This document shows, one piece after another, positions 9,414 to 18,115 of a DNA stretch of 64,000 nt (position 1 is the stretch's first letter; every line of letters begins with the position of its first letter). The notes under the pieces were generated by a model, which searched no databases, was not told the DNA's origin, and saw only the letters and a list, made by a program, of their open reading frames with translations. The position numbers and the translations under genes were made by a program. Location: positions 1,612,001 through 1,676,000 of the forward strand of contig CAVRUJ010000001.1 of the NCBI GenBank assembly GCA_963724385.1, in the 5' to 3' direction. Origin of the DNA: DASXQK01 sp963724385 (GTDB lineage: Bacteria; Pseudomonadota; Alphaproteobacteria; Dongiales; Dongiaceae).

Positions 9414-9854
9414 CTACCACCCGATGAACAGCCCCACGTCCCCCGGCACACCGCCGGGAAAATCGAGGATCTCCGCCCGCATCTTGTAGCCCATGGGGCG
9501 CAGCCACTTGTCGAAGGCGTCGTAGCATTCCTTGGCGTAGCCCGTCAGAGTCAGGGGCCAGTCGGGCTCGAGGTTGTTGATCGCCCGGCCGCGGTCGCTG
9601 CACCAGGCGCTGGGGAAGCGCAGGATTTGGATCTCCCGCTCACCGCGCTCGGCCGCCTGGCGGACGTCTTCGGAGAAGCGCTTGTCGGCGTCGGGCGTCA
9701 GATGGCGCTCGGTGAATTGCTTGTAGAGGTCCTTGTGTTCCTGGTCGCGCTTGGCCTTGTGCTCGAGCGCTTCGCGGATTGCGGCTTCTTCCTTATCGTC
9801 GGCGATACGCTTCAGCTCGGTCGGACGGATGATGGCGGGTTCCGGTATCGGCAT
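9414..9854 (-). CDS. Conserved hypothetical protein
   Basis: A 146-residue, highly charged, probably cytosolic protein with no signal peptide or membrane segment. The N-terminal half is helical and Lys/Glu-rich ('EEAAIREALEHKAKRDQEHKDLYKQF'-like spacing of charges). The C-terminal half has an aromatic, conserved-looking stretch ('PSAWCSDRGRAINN', 'DWPLTLTGYAKE') and ends in 'GDVGLFIGW'. I do not recognise the family. It lies 57 bp upstream of the lipid transporter operon on the same strand and could be co-transcribed with it. Confidence 0.65.
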   Translation of the reverse strand: MPIPEPAIIRPTELKRIADDKEEAAIREALEHKAKRDQEHKDLYKQFTERHLTPDADKRFSEDVRQAAERGEREIQILRFPSAWCSDRGRAINNLEPDWPLTLTGYAKECYDAFDKWLRPMGYKMRAEILDFPGGVPGDVGLFIGW

Positions 9855-10227
9855 GGTCTGGTCCTCGGGAGATGAGCCTGGCCGGGAGCCTGGGCCCTCA
9901 GCGGGCGATCGTGCTGACCCGGGATCCCCCGGATGATCCCCGATCCGGCGTGGATGTTGGGACTTTTTCGGCCTTCCGGCAAGGCAGATGGAGGTGCAGG
10001 CGCCTACCTATTCCTGCTTGCGAATCCGATTCTAAAGCGTCCCATCGGGGGGCTCCCCGAACAGCGTTGCGGATCCTCGACAGGTTGCAGTGCCCCGCGA
10101 CGTCGCGGCGTAGCACAAAGGCTCGGTCGAGCTCACGACCGGAGCGCCTCCCGCAAGGAAGAATTCTGGTAACAGATGGAATATCTGAGGTCTGTAAACC
10201 CTGAAGCTCCGTCGAGGAGAACCTGAC
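9855..10227. other. Divergent intergenic region
   Basis: About 370 bp between a minus-strand and a plus-strand gene, so it should contain both promoters. GAGGAG at about 10214 serves the transporter start at 10228. Nothing else was recognised. Confidence 0.4.
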
Positions 10228-11980
10228 ATGTCAAACGCGGCGCGACTTGCCTCGATTGCGAGGCGACTGGTGCCGGCCATGGGCTGGCTTCCTACCTATG
10301 ACCGTAGCTGGCTCCTGCCGGACACCCTAGCAGGCTTGGCCGTCTGGGCGGTCATGGTACCGGAGGGCATGGCATATGCTGGGATCGTCGGCGTACCTCC
10401 CATCATGGGTCTCTACACCATTGTCCCTCCGTTGGTCGCCTATGCGTTCCTCGGTACTTCACGCCTGCTGGTAGTCGGCCCAGATACCGCCACAGGCTTG
10501 ATTTCTGCCCTTACCGTAGGCGCCTTCGCGCAGCATGGCAGCGCGGATTTCAACGCCTTGACCTCGACCCTCGCGGTCCTGATCGGCATCTTCTTTCTCC
10601 TCTTTGGCGCCCTGCGCATGGGCTGGGTGGAATCCTTCATTCCCACTCCGGTAATGCGCGGGTTCATCGAGGGCCTCGTCTGGGTCACCATAATCGGGCA
10701 GGTGCCGCAACTGCTTGGTTTGAGCGGGGCTCCTGGCAACTTCTTCACGAAGCTATGGTTTTTGTTGCAACACCTCAACGACATGGCGCTTGCCCCAGCG
10801 CTGACCGGGGTTTTAAGCCTGCTGGCCATGCTGCTACTGCGCCACGTGGCGCCCCGTGTTCCTGCCGCCCTCTTTGTCGCCGCCTCGGCTACGGTTCTGG
10901 TCGGCCTCGTCGGCGGCGAGGCCGCAGGCATAAGTGTGATCGGAGAGCTCCCCTCCGGCCTTCCTCATTTTGTTGTGCCCAGCCTTGATCCGGCAGTACT
11001 GCGGGATCTGGTGCCGGGAGCGCTCGCTATCGTCATGGTGGGCTATGCCGAAGCGCTCGGCGGAGCGAAGGCGGCGGCAACTCAAGGCGGCGGCGACGTG
11101 GACCCGAACCAGGAACTGATGGCACATGGACCTGCGAATATACTGAGCGGCCTCCTCGGTGGCTTCCTGGTGGTCGGCAGCCTGTCCAAGACCTCCGTGG
11201 CAATGGTCGCCGGCGCCCGCAGCCAGGTCGCCAACCTCGTCGCCGCAGCGCTTTGCTTCCTCACCCTGCTGGTGCTAACGCCGTTGTTCAGGGGGATGCC
11301 CCATCCGGCCCTTGCTGCCATTGTCATTGCAGCGATGCTGCATCTCTCCAAGCCCGACTATCTCCGCAACCTGTTCGCCAATTACCGTCGGGAATTCGCC
11401 ATTGCTTGTCTGGTGTTCTCCGGCGAGCTGACGCTGGGGGTGCTCCAGGGAGTTGCCGCGGGCGTGGCCGTCGCGCTGCTGATCCTGATCTATCGGGCCA
11501 CTCACCCGCAGGGCGCGGTGCTCGGGCAACTGCCTGGCACGGAGGCCTATCGCGACATCAAGCGGCGGCCTGAGGCGGTTACTTTCCCCGGACTGCTTAT
11601 CTGGCGCATAGGCGGGCCCCTGTTCTTTGCTAGCGTGGGTCACTTCGGAGATGAACTGAAGGCTGCGCTGGCCACGATCCGGCCGCAGGTCAAACAGGTA
11701 CTCTTGGATGCAGAATTCGATGATTGGCATCGACAGCTCAGCTTGCGACGAACTGCTGCGCCTTGTCGAAGGATTACGCGGCCGAGGCATAACCCTCGCC
11801 TTTGCTCGGGTGCGCGACGAGGTACGCGAGCTCTTGCGCCGCGGGGGCGTCGAGACGGCCGTCGGACCTGCCAACTTCTATGAACGAGTGACCGATGGCC
11901 TTCGCGCTTGGCAGGCTATATCCGAAGTCCCGGCGCCAAAGCCGGTCGTGACCGGACCGACCGTGGCGCCGACCGAATAG
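10228..11980 (+). pseudogene. SulP-family anion transporter, frameshifted in the STAS domain
   Basis: The first ~490 residues form a typical SulP permease ('GMAYAGIVGVPPIMGLYT', 'GPDTATGLISAL', 'GSLSKTSVAMVAGA'), which moves sulfate, bicarbonate or other anions across the inner membrane. The C-terminal STAS domain starts with 'VKQVLLDAE' and then loses its frame. It continues in the next frame from about 11717 with 'IDSSACDELLRLVEGLRGRG' to a stop at 11980. Deleting one T in GAATTCG at 11716-11717 restores a protein of about 583 residues. Only the last part is disturbed, so this may be a sequence error or a regulatory-domain mutant. GAGGAG precedes the start. Confidence 0.85.
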
Positions 11981-12160
11981 TCGACCAGGCAGCTGTGGTG
12001 CCTCGCCCCGGGGAACATGGGCGTTGGATTGATCCAATGTCGCGTCACCTCAGACAGCTATACCTATGGCTAGATCGGAACTTCGATCCTGGCCCTCTCT
12101 GCAGCGGCCTTTAGGGCACGCTGATGAGCAATTCAGCCGCCTTATCCGGCGAATGCGGGA

Positions 12161-12670
12161 TCAGATCTTTCGGCTGTCATAAGCCCAATGCAAGAGCGCC
12201 TGTCGCTGCCGTCGACGGCAGAAAACATCACCGGGCTCGCAATGCCGCCGAATCTGCTGGACGTGACGCTGCATGGCCTTCCAGCGACGGATTTGCCGCT
12301 GATCTTCCATCGGCACCCGGCGGCCCAGGTAGTAACGGCAATACCATTGAAACCAGCCCCGCGGGTCGTCGGGATGAATCCATCCCTTCTCGCGCCAGAC
12401 GTAAAGCGGCTGGCTGGCGTCGACGCCAAAATAGTTGAGGGAGCGATCGGGTGCCGCGGCCGACAGCTTGGCGCCACGGAACCAGCTCTTGGGAAATTCG
12501 TCGGTCGCGTCGGTCATATACTTGCCGCCGAAAACGCCGAGCCGCAGCATCTCCCCTGGCGTCAGTTCCGGCTTGAACTCGGGATCGAAGTTGCGGCCCG
12601 CAGGCTTGCTCAGCGTGTAGCGGTAACCCCGTTGCATCTTGTCGTTCACGAGGATCGTCCGCTTCTTCAC
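12161..12670 (-). CDS. Conserved hypothetical protein (aromatic-rich, no named function)
   Basis: A 169-residue protein with a GTG start preceded by AAGGAAGG. It is rich in Trp, Tyr, Arg and Lys, with motifs 'MQRGYRYTL', 'PELTPGEMLRLGVFGGKYM', 'LNYFGVDASQPL', 'WIHPDDPRGWFQWYCRYY' and a C-terminal 'RQRQALLHWAYDSRKI'. I know proteins of this pattern as conserved hypotheticals in many bacteria and have no function to assign. There is no signal peptide. It lies downstream of the two Hsp20 genes on the same strand with a ~95-bp gap. Confidence 0.8.
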   Translation of the reverse strand: MKKRTILVNDKMQRGYRYTLSKPAGRNFDPEFKPELTPGEMLRLGVFGGKYMTDATDEFPKSWFRGAKLSAAAPDRSLNYFGVDASQPLYVWREKGWIHPDDPRGWFQWYCRYYLGRRVPMEDQRQIRRWKAMQRHVQQIRRHCEPGDVFCRRRQRQALLHWAYDSRKI

Positions 12671-12765
12671 ATAGAGCCTTCCTTGCTTCGTGACCGGGGC
12701 CCGCGAGGCTGCCGGCGGCCCGGCGAGAGCCCCGGCAGCCCTGTCCAGACTCTGACGGCGGGCGC

Positions 12766-13164
12766 TCAGCTCAATGCGATGCGTCTCGCCTTCGCTTCCT
12801 TCACCTTCATCAAGGCCAAGGTCAGCACGCCGTCGGCGAGCTCGGCCGTGATCTTGTCCCGGTCGATCTTGCTCGACAGTGTGAACGCCCGCTGGAAATG
12901 ACCGATGCTGTATTCGGTGTAGACCGGTTCGTAGCCTTCGTATTTGGCAAAATCGATCGCGGCATCGATCTTGAGCACATCGTTCTCGAGCCCGATGTTC
13001 AGATTCTCCTTCTCCACGCCCGGCACTTCGAGGATCACGGTCAGAGCGTCGTCGGTCTCATAGATATCGGCCGGCGGCACATAGTACTTTGCCGGGACCG
13101 TCTTCTCCTCCTTGGAGACCAGCTCCTTCTTCTCCTGGACTTCCAGCGCCTGTGCTTTCGCCAT
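12766..13164 (-). CDS. Hsp20 small heat-shock protein
   Basis: A 132-residue alpha-crystallin-domain chaperone that holds unfolding proteins. The domain covers about residues 30-130 ('PADIYETDDALTVILEVPGVEKENLNIGLENDVLKI'-type pattern, 'GHFQRAFTLSSKIDRDKI', 'ADGVLTLALMK'). The ATG at 13164 is chosen because GGAGGAG lies just before it; an upstream in-frame ATG at 13176 would overlap this site. It forms a pair with the second Hsp20 gene (27-bp gap) and probably shares its heat-inducible promoter. Confidence 0.9.
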   Translation of the reverse strand: MAKAQALEVQEKKELVSKEEKTVPAKYYVPPADIYETDDALTVILEVPGVEKENLNIGLENDVLKIDAAIDFAKYEGYEPVYTEYSIGHFQRAFTLSSKIDRDKITAELADGVLTLALMKVKEAKARRIALS

Positions 13165-13191
13165 GTTCTCCTCCATCCCCTGACAACGGCT

Positions 13192-13617
13192 CTAGTTCAC
13201 CTTCACCACTTTTGGCTTGTCGCGTTCGGCGCGCGGCAGGAACAAGGCCAGGATGCCGTCGCGACATTCGGCTTTGGTCCTGTCGGCGTCGATCTGGACA
13301 GGCAGCGTAAGAGCCCGGTCGAACCGGCCGGACAGGCGCTCGCGCCGATGCAAGGCGGCCTTCTCCGGATAATTCACTTCCTTGATGCCGGCGATGCGCA
13401 CCGTATTGTCCTTGATCTGGATATCGAGCTTGGACTTGTCTATCCCCGGCAGTTCGGCGATCAGAACGAAGTCATCTCCCTTGCGAAAAACGTTGACCGG
13501 CGGATAGGAACCGGCGCCGCTCGGGCCCGATTCGAGCCAATTGCTGGCGCGAAGGGCGTCCAGCGCCTCCTGGAATTGGATTAGGGCCCCGAATGGATCG
13601 GGTAGAAACAGAGCCAT
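13192..13617 (-). CDS. Hsp20 small heat-shock protein
   Basis: A 141-residue alpha-crystallin-domain chaperone. It begins 'MALFLPDPFGALIQFQEAL', followed by 'YPPVNVFRKGDDFVLIAELPG' and the C-terminal beta-sandwich ending 'DGILALFLPRAERDKPK'. The start at 13617 follows the strong site GGAGGGAGAA. It is the first gene of the Hsp20 pair and lies about 100 bp downstream of a CIRCE-like inverted repeat, so heat induction through HrcA is likely. The two encoded proteins differ enough to form mixed oligomers (class A/B pairs are common in rhizobia). Confidence 0.9.
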   Translation of the reverse strand: MALFLPDPFGALIQFQEALDALRASNWLESGPSGAGSYPPVNVFRKGDDFVLIAELPGIDKSKLDIQIKDNTVRIAGIKEVNYPEKAALHRRERLSGRFDRALTLPVQIDADRTKAECRDGILALFLPRAERDKPKVVKVN

Positions 13618-13718
13618 GGCTTCTCCCTCCTTATTTCCTTGCACTGGCCGCGACGCCGAGGAGATATGGCCTGCTGCAGGGCCAATATGCATCTTCGGCG
13701 CAGCTCCCTGCTGGTCCG

Positions 13719-13745
13719 CCAGCACTCCTCGGCATCGAGTGCTAA
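13719..13745 (-). promoter_or_regulatory. CIRCE-like HrcA operator
   Basis: The inverted repeat CCAGCACTC-N9-GAGTGCTAA matches the CIRCE consensus TTAGCACTC-N9-GAGTGCTAA at 16 of 18 arm positions, with the exact 9-base spacer. It lies about 100 bp upstream of the first Hsp20 gene, in the right place for HrcA repression. Between it and the start, GAGGAGA (13658-13664, plus strand) could pair in the mRNA with the ribosome-binding site; this possible thermosensor is inference. Confidence 0.72.
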
Positions 13746-13895
13746 GCGAGTTAGGTATCGGGCTTGCGGGCGTCAAGGGGTTCAGACCGGCCGCCATTGA
13801 CGGAGCCGTGTTCTATGTGACAGGGGATCGGTATGTGATCCAGCCGGACGTCCGTGGGGCTTTGGTGAAGCGGGGCGGGCGCGTGGCGGCGGGAC

Positions 13896-14111
13896 CAGCC
13901 ACGCGCCTGCGACGAGATGAGGCCCGGTGGGGACGGTACTGAGCGGGGAGGGGTAAACGTCGATGACTGCCGGTCTCGCGGCGAACCCTAGAAAGCCCGA
14001 TCGTGGTCATTAAGCTATTGATTTGGTTCTCATTTCTAGGCCGATCTGAAGCCAAGCCGCTGTCTCGTGAAGATCATGACGTTAGTTCGGTAAAGGTCGC
14101 TGCGGGCCCCC
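13896..14111. repeat. Direct repeat copy 1 (recombinase tail plus 3' flank)
   Basis: About 215 bp that aligns along its whole length with 19995-20209, with scattered mismatches and few gaps. The right end encodes, on the minus strand, the tail '(N/D)LYRTNV(M/I)IFTRQR' shared by both copies; the left part is conserved non-coding flank. This suggests that both derive from the 3' end of the same element. Confidence 0.7.
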
Positions 14112-14370
14112 ACAACCGGCGTTACTTGAAACCCCGTCCATTCCGGCGGGGGTTGTCGTTTGTGGTCGCCAGAATGCCCGCGAGATCGTCGGCGAACTTG
14201 ATCTCGAGCTTGCCCTCGACGGCCACGAGGTGGACCGCCGGGCCTTTTGCTAACCGCTTCGCAGAACTCGAGGCTTCCCGCCAGCTCGCCCTTGATCTCG
14301 GTTCGCAGCCTGCCCTCGTCGGGAACTAGTTGAATCACCTCGATCACGGATCTGACAAGGTCGAAGGCCC
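14036..14370 (-). pseudogene. Relic of a large serine recombinase, C-terminal end
   Basis: The minus strand reads 'DGAFDLVRSVIEVIQLVPDEG', then 'IKGELAGSLEFCEAVSK', then in another frame 'LEIKFADDLAGIL', ending 'VGARSDLYRTNV'. This is the characteristic tail of resolvase/large serine recombinases of rhizobial type ('LVRSLIE..LVPEDGEL.IELKGELAGIL'). The catalytic N-terminal domain is absent and frames are broken. It abuts the 3' end of the ABC permease gene. Related relics occur at 20.1, 36.4 and 55.5 kb. Confidence 0.65.
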
Positions 14371-14401
14371 CATCGCTGGTCGTCGGCGCGGCAACGCGCC
14401 G

Positions 14402-15151
14402 CTACACTTCGATTTTCGAGAAAAGATAGGCGGCGACCGCGAGCAGGATTGCGGAAAGGCCTCCGAGCACCGCAAGATCGGTTTCGACACCGAACACAAA
14501 GCCACCGGTGAGTGCGCCCCGCAGGCCGTCGACACCGTAGGTCAGTGGGTTGAGCCGCACCGCAAGCCGCACCGGGCCGGGCAGTGCCGGCAGCGGGAAA
14601 AGTGCACCCGAGAAAAAGAAGAGGGGCAGCACGAGAAAGTTGGTGATCAGCTGAAACCCCTGCATATCCTGCAGCACCGAGCCTATGGCCGTCCCGACCG
14701 CCGTACACATGAGGGCGACGAGGACCATGAACAGCAAAGCAAGAGGCATCAGAAGCAGCGGCTCCTCGGGCCGGAATCCCGCGGCAAGACAGATGAGAAA
14801 GACGATGCCCCCCTGGATGAGCGCGACTGTTGCGCCTCCAAGAGTGCGGCCAAACACGATCGTGAAGCGCGAGACCGGCGCGACAAGCGTTTCCTTGAGG
14901 AAGCCGAACTGCCGGTCGAAGATGATCTCGATGCCGCTGAAAACAGCCATCGACAGGATGCCCATGGCAACAACTCCCGGCGCCAGGAATTGTACATAAT
15001 TGCCGCTGCCGGCGCGCGCGAATGTCGGTCCGAGCCCGAACCCGAGTGCCGTGAGGAAGAGGATCGGCTGGCCAAGGGCGCCGATCATGCGGGCGCGCGA
15101 TCGGGAATACCGCTTCAGTTGCCGCAGCCATAGGATGAAGGCAGCGCTCAC
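14402..15151 (-). CDS. ABC-2 type permease (DrrB-like exporter subunit)
   Basis: A 249-residue membrane protein with about six hydrophobic helices and the ABC-2 signature region 'LVAPVSRFTIVFGRTLGGATVALIQG'. It pairs with the ATPase encoded just upstream: the GTG start at 15151 overlaps the ATPase stop (GTGA). Such half-transporters export drugs, lipids or polysaccharide; the substrate is not predictable here. A longer in-frame extension to 15406 is only the antisense frame of the ATPase gene. Confidence 0.88.
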   Translation of the reverse strand: MSAAFILWLRQLKRYSRSRARMIGALGQPILFLTALGFGLGPTFARAGSGNYVQFLAPGVVAMGILSMAVFSGIEIIFDRQFGFLKETLVAPVSRFTIVFGRTLGGATVALIQGGIVFLICLAAGFRPEEPLLLMPLALLFMVLVALMCTAVGTAIGSVLQDMQGFQLITNFLVLPLFFFSGALFPLPALPGPVRLAVRLNPLTYGVDGLRGALTGGFVFGVETDLAVLGGLSAILLAVAAYLFSKIEV

Positions 15152-15948
15152 CGACGGCCTCCCCATGCCTGGCGCATCATCCGCATGCGATCGACGGGGG
15201 CCGCGTCGGCCTCGCGAATAGGCCGCCCCGTCAACGCGATGAACGCTTCTTCCAGCGTGCGGCCGCCGGTCTCTTCCCAAATCGCCGCCGGGGTACCCTC
15301 GGCGACGATGCGCCCGTGATCGATGACCGCGATCTGGTCGGCGACACGCTCCGCCTCTTCCATATAATGCGTGGTGAAAAATACTGTGACGCCCTCGTTG
15401 CGGCACAGTTCGCGGATAAACTCCCAGATCTGATTGCGAGTTTGCGGGTCGAGCCCGACAGTCGGCTCATCGAGGAAAAGGATGCGCGGGCGATGCTGCA
15501 ACGCGCGGGCAATCTCGAGCCGGCGCTTCATTCCGCCCGAGAACCGCTTCACATAGTCACCGCCGCGGTCCCAGAGATCGACTAGGCGCAACAAGGACTC
15601 GGTCCGCAAGCGACGTTCGGCGCGCGGCACGCCGTAAAGGACGCCATGCAGCTCCATATTCTCCGCCGCCGTCAGCTCATCATCGAGGCTCGAGTCCTGG
15701 AACACGATGCCAAAGGCGCTGCGCACCTGGAGCGGCTCCTTGACGGGGTCGTGACCGGCAATCAGGAGCCGCCCCTCGCTCGGCGCTAGCACTGTCGTCA
15801 GCATTTTGATCGTCGTGGTCTTGCCGGCGCCGTTGGGGCCAAGAAAAGCGAAGATCTTCCCTTGCTCGACCGAGAACGAAATGTCATTGACGGCCACGAA
15901 ATCGCCGAACCTTTTCCTCACATTTTCCGCTTCAATGGCGTTCGCCAT
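15148..15948 (-). CDS. ABC transporter ATPase (DrrA-like)
   Basis: A 266-residue ATP-binding protein. Walker A is 'GPNGAGKTTT', the signature is 'FSGGMKRRLEIARAL', Walker B is 'ILFLDEPTVGLDPQTR', and the switch His lies in 'FFTTHYMEEAE'. This profile is typical of the DrrA/CcmA subfamily that works with ABC-2 permeases. The ATG at 15948 follows GAGG; an alternative ATG at 15963 has no ribosome site. It lies about 97 bp downstream of the VOC-fold gene on the same strand, so the three genes may form one operon under the divergent TetR regulator. Confidence 0.92.
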   Translation of the reverse strand: MANAIEAENVRKRFGDFVAVNDISFSVEQGKIFAFLGPNGAGKTTTIKMLTTVLAPSEGRLLIAGHDPVKEPLQVRSAFGIVFQDSSLDDELTAAENMELHGVLYGVPRAERRLRTESLLRLVDLWDRGGDYVKRFSGGMKRRLEIARALQHRPRILFLDEPTVGLDPQTRNQIWEFIRELCRNEGVTVFFTTHYMEEAERVADQIAVIDHGRIVAEGTPAAIWEETGGRTLEEAFIALTGRPIREADAAPVDRMRMMRQAWGGRR

Positions 15949-16045
15949 GGGGCTTTGCCTCATCGATGGGCGAGTCGACCGGCGGGCGCGGGGCGGAGAA
16001 CAACCGGCCCCCCCAGCCAAGCCGCAATGACAAGCAACCACACGC

Positions 16046-16666
16046 CTACAGCATGCCGCGCACGTCGTAGGGCTTCTCCGGCGCAAACTCACCGGCGAAG
16101 GCACGCTCGTGCAAATCCCATGCGGAGGCGCCGGCCTTCCGGGCTGCGACCATCTTTTCGGGATCGACAAAAACCCGGCGCGGGTGTCCGGCTGACGCGG
16201 CCGCCGTCCTCATATGTTCGGTCGCAGTCCAGTCATTGCGGTAGTTGTTGACGTTGAGCTCGATGCTGTTCCCGTCCGGGTCGGTGTAATAAAGCGAAGT
16301 CTGCGAGCCCTCATCGGCCGCCATCACGGGCGTGATTTCCAGGGCCTTCAGCCGGACATATGTGCCGAGCAGATCGTCGAGAGCCTCATATTCGAAGGCG
16401 ATGTGCTGTACCCGGACGTGATGCCGTTTATCGGGATCAGCGTCGATCCCGGGAAATTCGAAGAACACCATGCGGTGATGGACCTCGTCGTTGCTGACGA
16501 AGGCGGCCGAGAAGGACGGCCCGTTCCGCGGCCCGCCCGGTGCTCCAATTCGGGCATTGAGCGTCATGCCCAGCACCTTGCGGTACCAGTCCAGCATCGC
16601 ATCTAGGTTCGCCGTCGTGAGCCCAAGATGCTGCAGCCTGGGGTGTATGGTGATTTCCGTGTTCAT
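16046..16666 (-). CDS. VOC-superfamily protein, extradiol dioxygenase-like
   Basis: A 206-residue protein of the glyoxalase/bleomycin-resistance/extradiol dioxygenase fold. The first beta-alpha-beta module begins 'RLQHLGLTTANLDAMLDWYRKVLGM'. Candidate metal ligands are His near residue 14, the His in 'VRVQHIAFEY' and Glu in 'YTDPDGNSIELNV', the pattern of catechol-type dioxygenases. Single-module length suggests action as a dimer. The gene is divergent from a TetR regulator with two palindromes between them, so an aromatic compound may be both inducer and substrate (inference). Confidence 0.82.
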   Translation of the reverse strand: MNTEITIHPRLQHLGLTTANLDAMLDWYRKVLGMTLNARIGAPGGPRNGPSFSAAFVSNDEVHHRMVFFEFPGIDADPDKRHHVRVQHIAFEYEALDDLLGTYVRLKALEITPVMAADEGSQTSLYYTDPDGNSIELNVNNYRNDWTATEHMRTAAASAGHPRRVFVDPEKMVAARKAGASAWDLHERAFAGEFAPEKPYDVRGML

Positions 16667-16710
16667 GGCACTCTCCTCTTGCCGCGGAGCGACAGTTGAT
16701 ATATGAAAGG

Positions 16711-16723
16711 GAACGTTTCGTTC
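16711..16723. promoter_or_regulatory. Probable TetR operator, site 1
   Basis: GAACGTTTCGTTC: perfect 5-bp arms (GAACG/CGTTC) around TTT. It lies between the divergent VOC and TetR genes, 45 bp upstream of the VOC gene start. It shares the core GTTTCGTTC with site 2, which supports a common protein binding both. Confidence 0.6.
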
Positions 16724-16762
16724 TATTACTTAGGCCCGCAACGCCGAGCTGTCAAGAGAAAA

Positions 16763-16782
16763 GAAACGAACCGTTTCGTTCC
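16763..16782. promoter_or_regulatory. Probable TetR operator, site 2
   Basis: Contains GAAACG-AAC-CGTTTC (perfect 6-bp arms), followed by GTTCC. It repeats the GTTTCGTTC core of site 1 about 50 bp away, close to five helical turns. It lies about 30 bp upstream of the TetR start, suitable for autorepression. Confidence 0.62.
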
Positions 16783-16813
16783 GTTGTGTCTGTGGAAAGG
16801 CTCCGCATTAGGT

Positions 16814-17512
16814 ATGCCAAGAACCGCTAGACCTTTGATGCCTCAGCCGAAGCAGCAGGCAACGCGCCGGGGACGGCCGCCACGCGAGCTTGCCGGCGAG
16901 GTCGACGATCGCATCCTGGATGCCGCGCGGCGCGTTTTTTTCGAGCGCGGGTTCGCCGGCGCCAGCATCGACGAGATCGCCCGCCTCGCGGGGGCGGGAA
17001 AGCCGGCGATGTATGTGCGTTTTCCTTCTAAGGAAGCCCTCTTCGCTGCGGTCGTGACGCGAAGCTCTAGTCGGGTCGTCGCCCAATTCGAGAGCGAGCC
17101 GGCGGCCGGAGCGACCATCGAGGAGCGTCTCGCGAGCATCGGTCGGAATATCCTCAAAGGCCTTCTGAACAGCGATGCCATCGATTTCATGCGCCTCTCG
17201 ATCGCCGAGGTGCGTCGCTTTCCGGAGCTGGCCAATTCCGGTCGCATGGCGCGTGAGCGCGGCGCACAAGCTCTCGCTCAGGCATTGAGCGAGGTCGTGA
17301 AGGAAGACGAAACCGCCGCGTCTCCGTGCTTTGCCCCGGAGCACCTGTCGGCAACGGCACGATTTTTTATGGATCTCGTCGTCTCGCGCTTGCTAATGCG
17401 GGCGCTGACCGGCGAAGACCTCGCGCACCTGCGGGCAGAGATCGACGTGCATGTGCCGCCCGCCGTTGCGTTCTTCCTCGCCGCGTGTCGGCAGAGCCGC
17501 ATCGACACATAG
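16814..17512 (+). CDS. TetR-family transcriptional regulator
   Basis: A 232-residue repressor. The helix-turn-helix lies near residues 30-75 ('ILDAARRVFFERGFAGASIDEIARLAGAGKPAMYVRFPSKEALF') after a basic 'RRGRPPREL' arm. The C-terminal part resembles the AefR/TetR_C dimerisation type ('FMRLSIAEVRRFPELA'). The ATG at 16814 is chosen because the upstream extension would translate through the operator DNA. It probably controls itself and the divergent VOC/ABC-exporter genes. Confidence 0.9.
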   Translation: MPRTARPLMPQPKQQATRRGRPPRELAGEVDDRILDAARRVFFERGFAGASIDEIARLAGAGKPAMYVRFPSKEALFAAVVTRSSSRVVAQFESEPAAGATIEERLASIGRNILKGLLNSDAIDFMRLSIAEVRRFPELANSGRMARERGAQALAQALSEVVKEDETAASPCFAPEHLSATARFFMDLVVSRLLMRALTGEDLAHLRAEIDVHVPPAVAFFLAACRQSRIDT

Positions 17513-17573
17513 CGCCCGAAGGAGTCGTGCCACTCCCACCAATGACGCTTCAGGCGCCGCTTGATTTTCTCCA

Positions 17574-18023
17574 CTAGGATCCAATGAACTCGGTTGCGAA
17601 CCGTGCATTGATGTCGGCCAGCCGCTTCGGATCGATGTTTGTCCCCATTTCGGATACTGCACGGAAATAGGGCTCATTGCCGCCGGGGACGGTCCACTCA
17701 AGCATACTGGCAATCGACGCCCCGATATTCTTGAACGAATGGATAGCACCGCGCGGCGTAAAAGCCAGATTGCCCGGCACGATCGTGCTTTCCTTACCAT
17801 CGACGACAAAGGAGATGGTGCCATCTATCACAAAGAAATATTCATCGTACTCGCGATGTAGATGCGGCGGCGCTCCTTCGCCCGGTTTCAGGTCAGCGAA
17901 CAGCACCGAGCATGTGCCGTCTGTGCGCGTCGCAGGAAGCATGACCTTCATTTCGTTGCCGAAGGGGCGGATGATTTCTGCTTTCTCTCGCCCCATGATC
18001 CAAGGCTCTGTCTGCTTAATCAT
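17574..18023 (-). CDS. Cupin-domain protein
   Basis: A 149-residue single-cupin protein. Motif 1 ('PPHLHREYDEYFFVIDG') supplies His, His and Glu metal ligands, and motif 2 ('PGNLAFTPRGAIHSFKN') supplies the last His. Such proteins include small dioxygenases, isomerases and sugar- or quercetinase-like enzymes; no specific activity can be assigned. The start at 18023 follows AGGAG. It belongs to a minus-strand group with the following VOC and SDR-like genes. Confidence 0.85.
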   Translation of the reverse strand: MIKQTEPWIMGREKAEIIRPFGNEMKVMLPATRTDGTCSVLFADLKPGEGAPPHLHREYDEYFFVIDGTISFVVDGKESTIVPGNLAFTPRGAIHSFKNIGASIASMLEWTVPGGNEPYFRAVSEMGTNIDPKRLADINARFATEFIGS

Positions 18024-18115
18024 CGATGACTCCTGTCTGACGAGTTGGTCCGCACAGTCCGCTCCCGCCGCGCAAAGGGGCAGGCGGCAGCAGCGGAAAC
18101 TTGACGATGTCGGGA

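Noticed and set aside
8148..9875. Plus-strand ORF of 575 codons
   Set aside because: Antisense to the MlaE-like permease and the hypothetical gene; composition is that of a shadow frame in GC-rich DNA.
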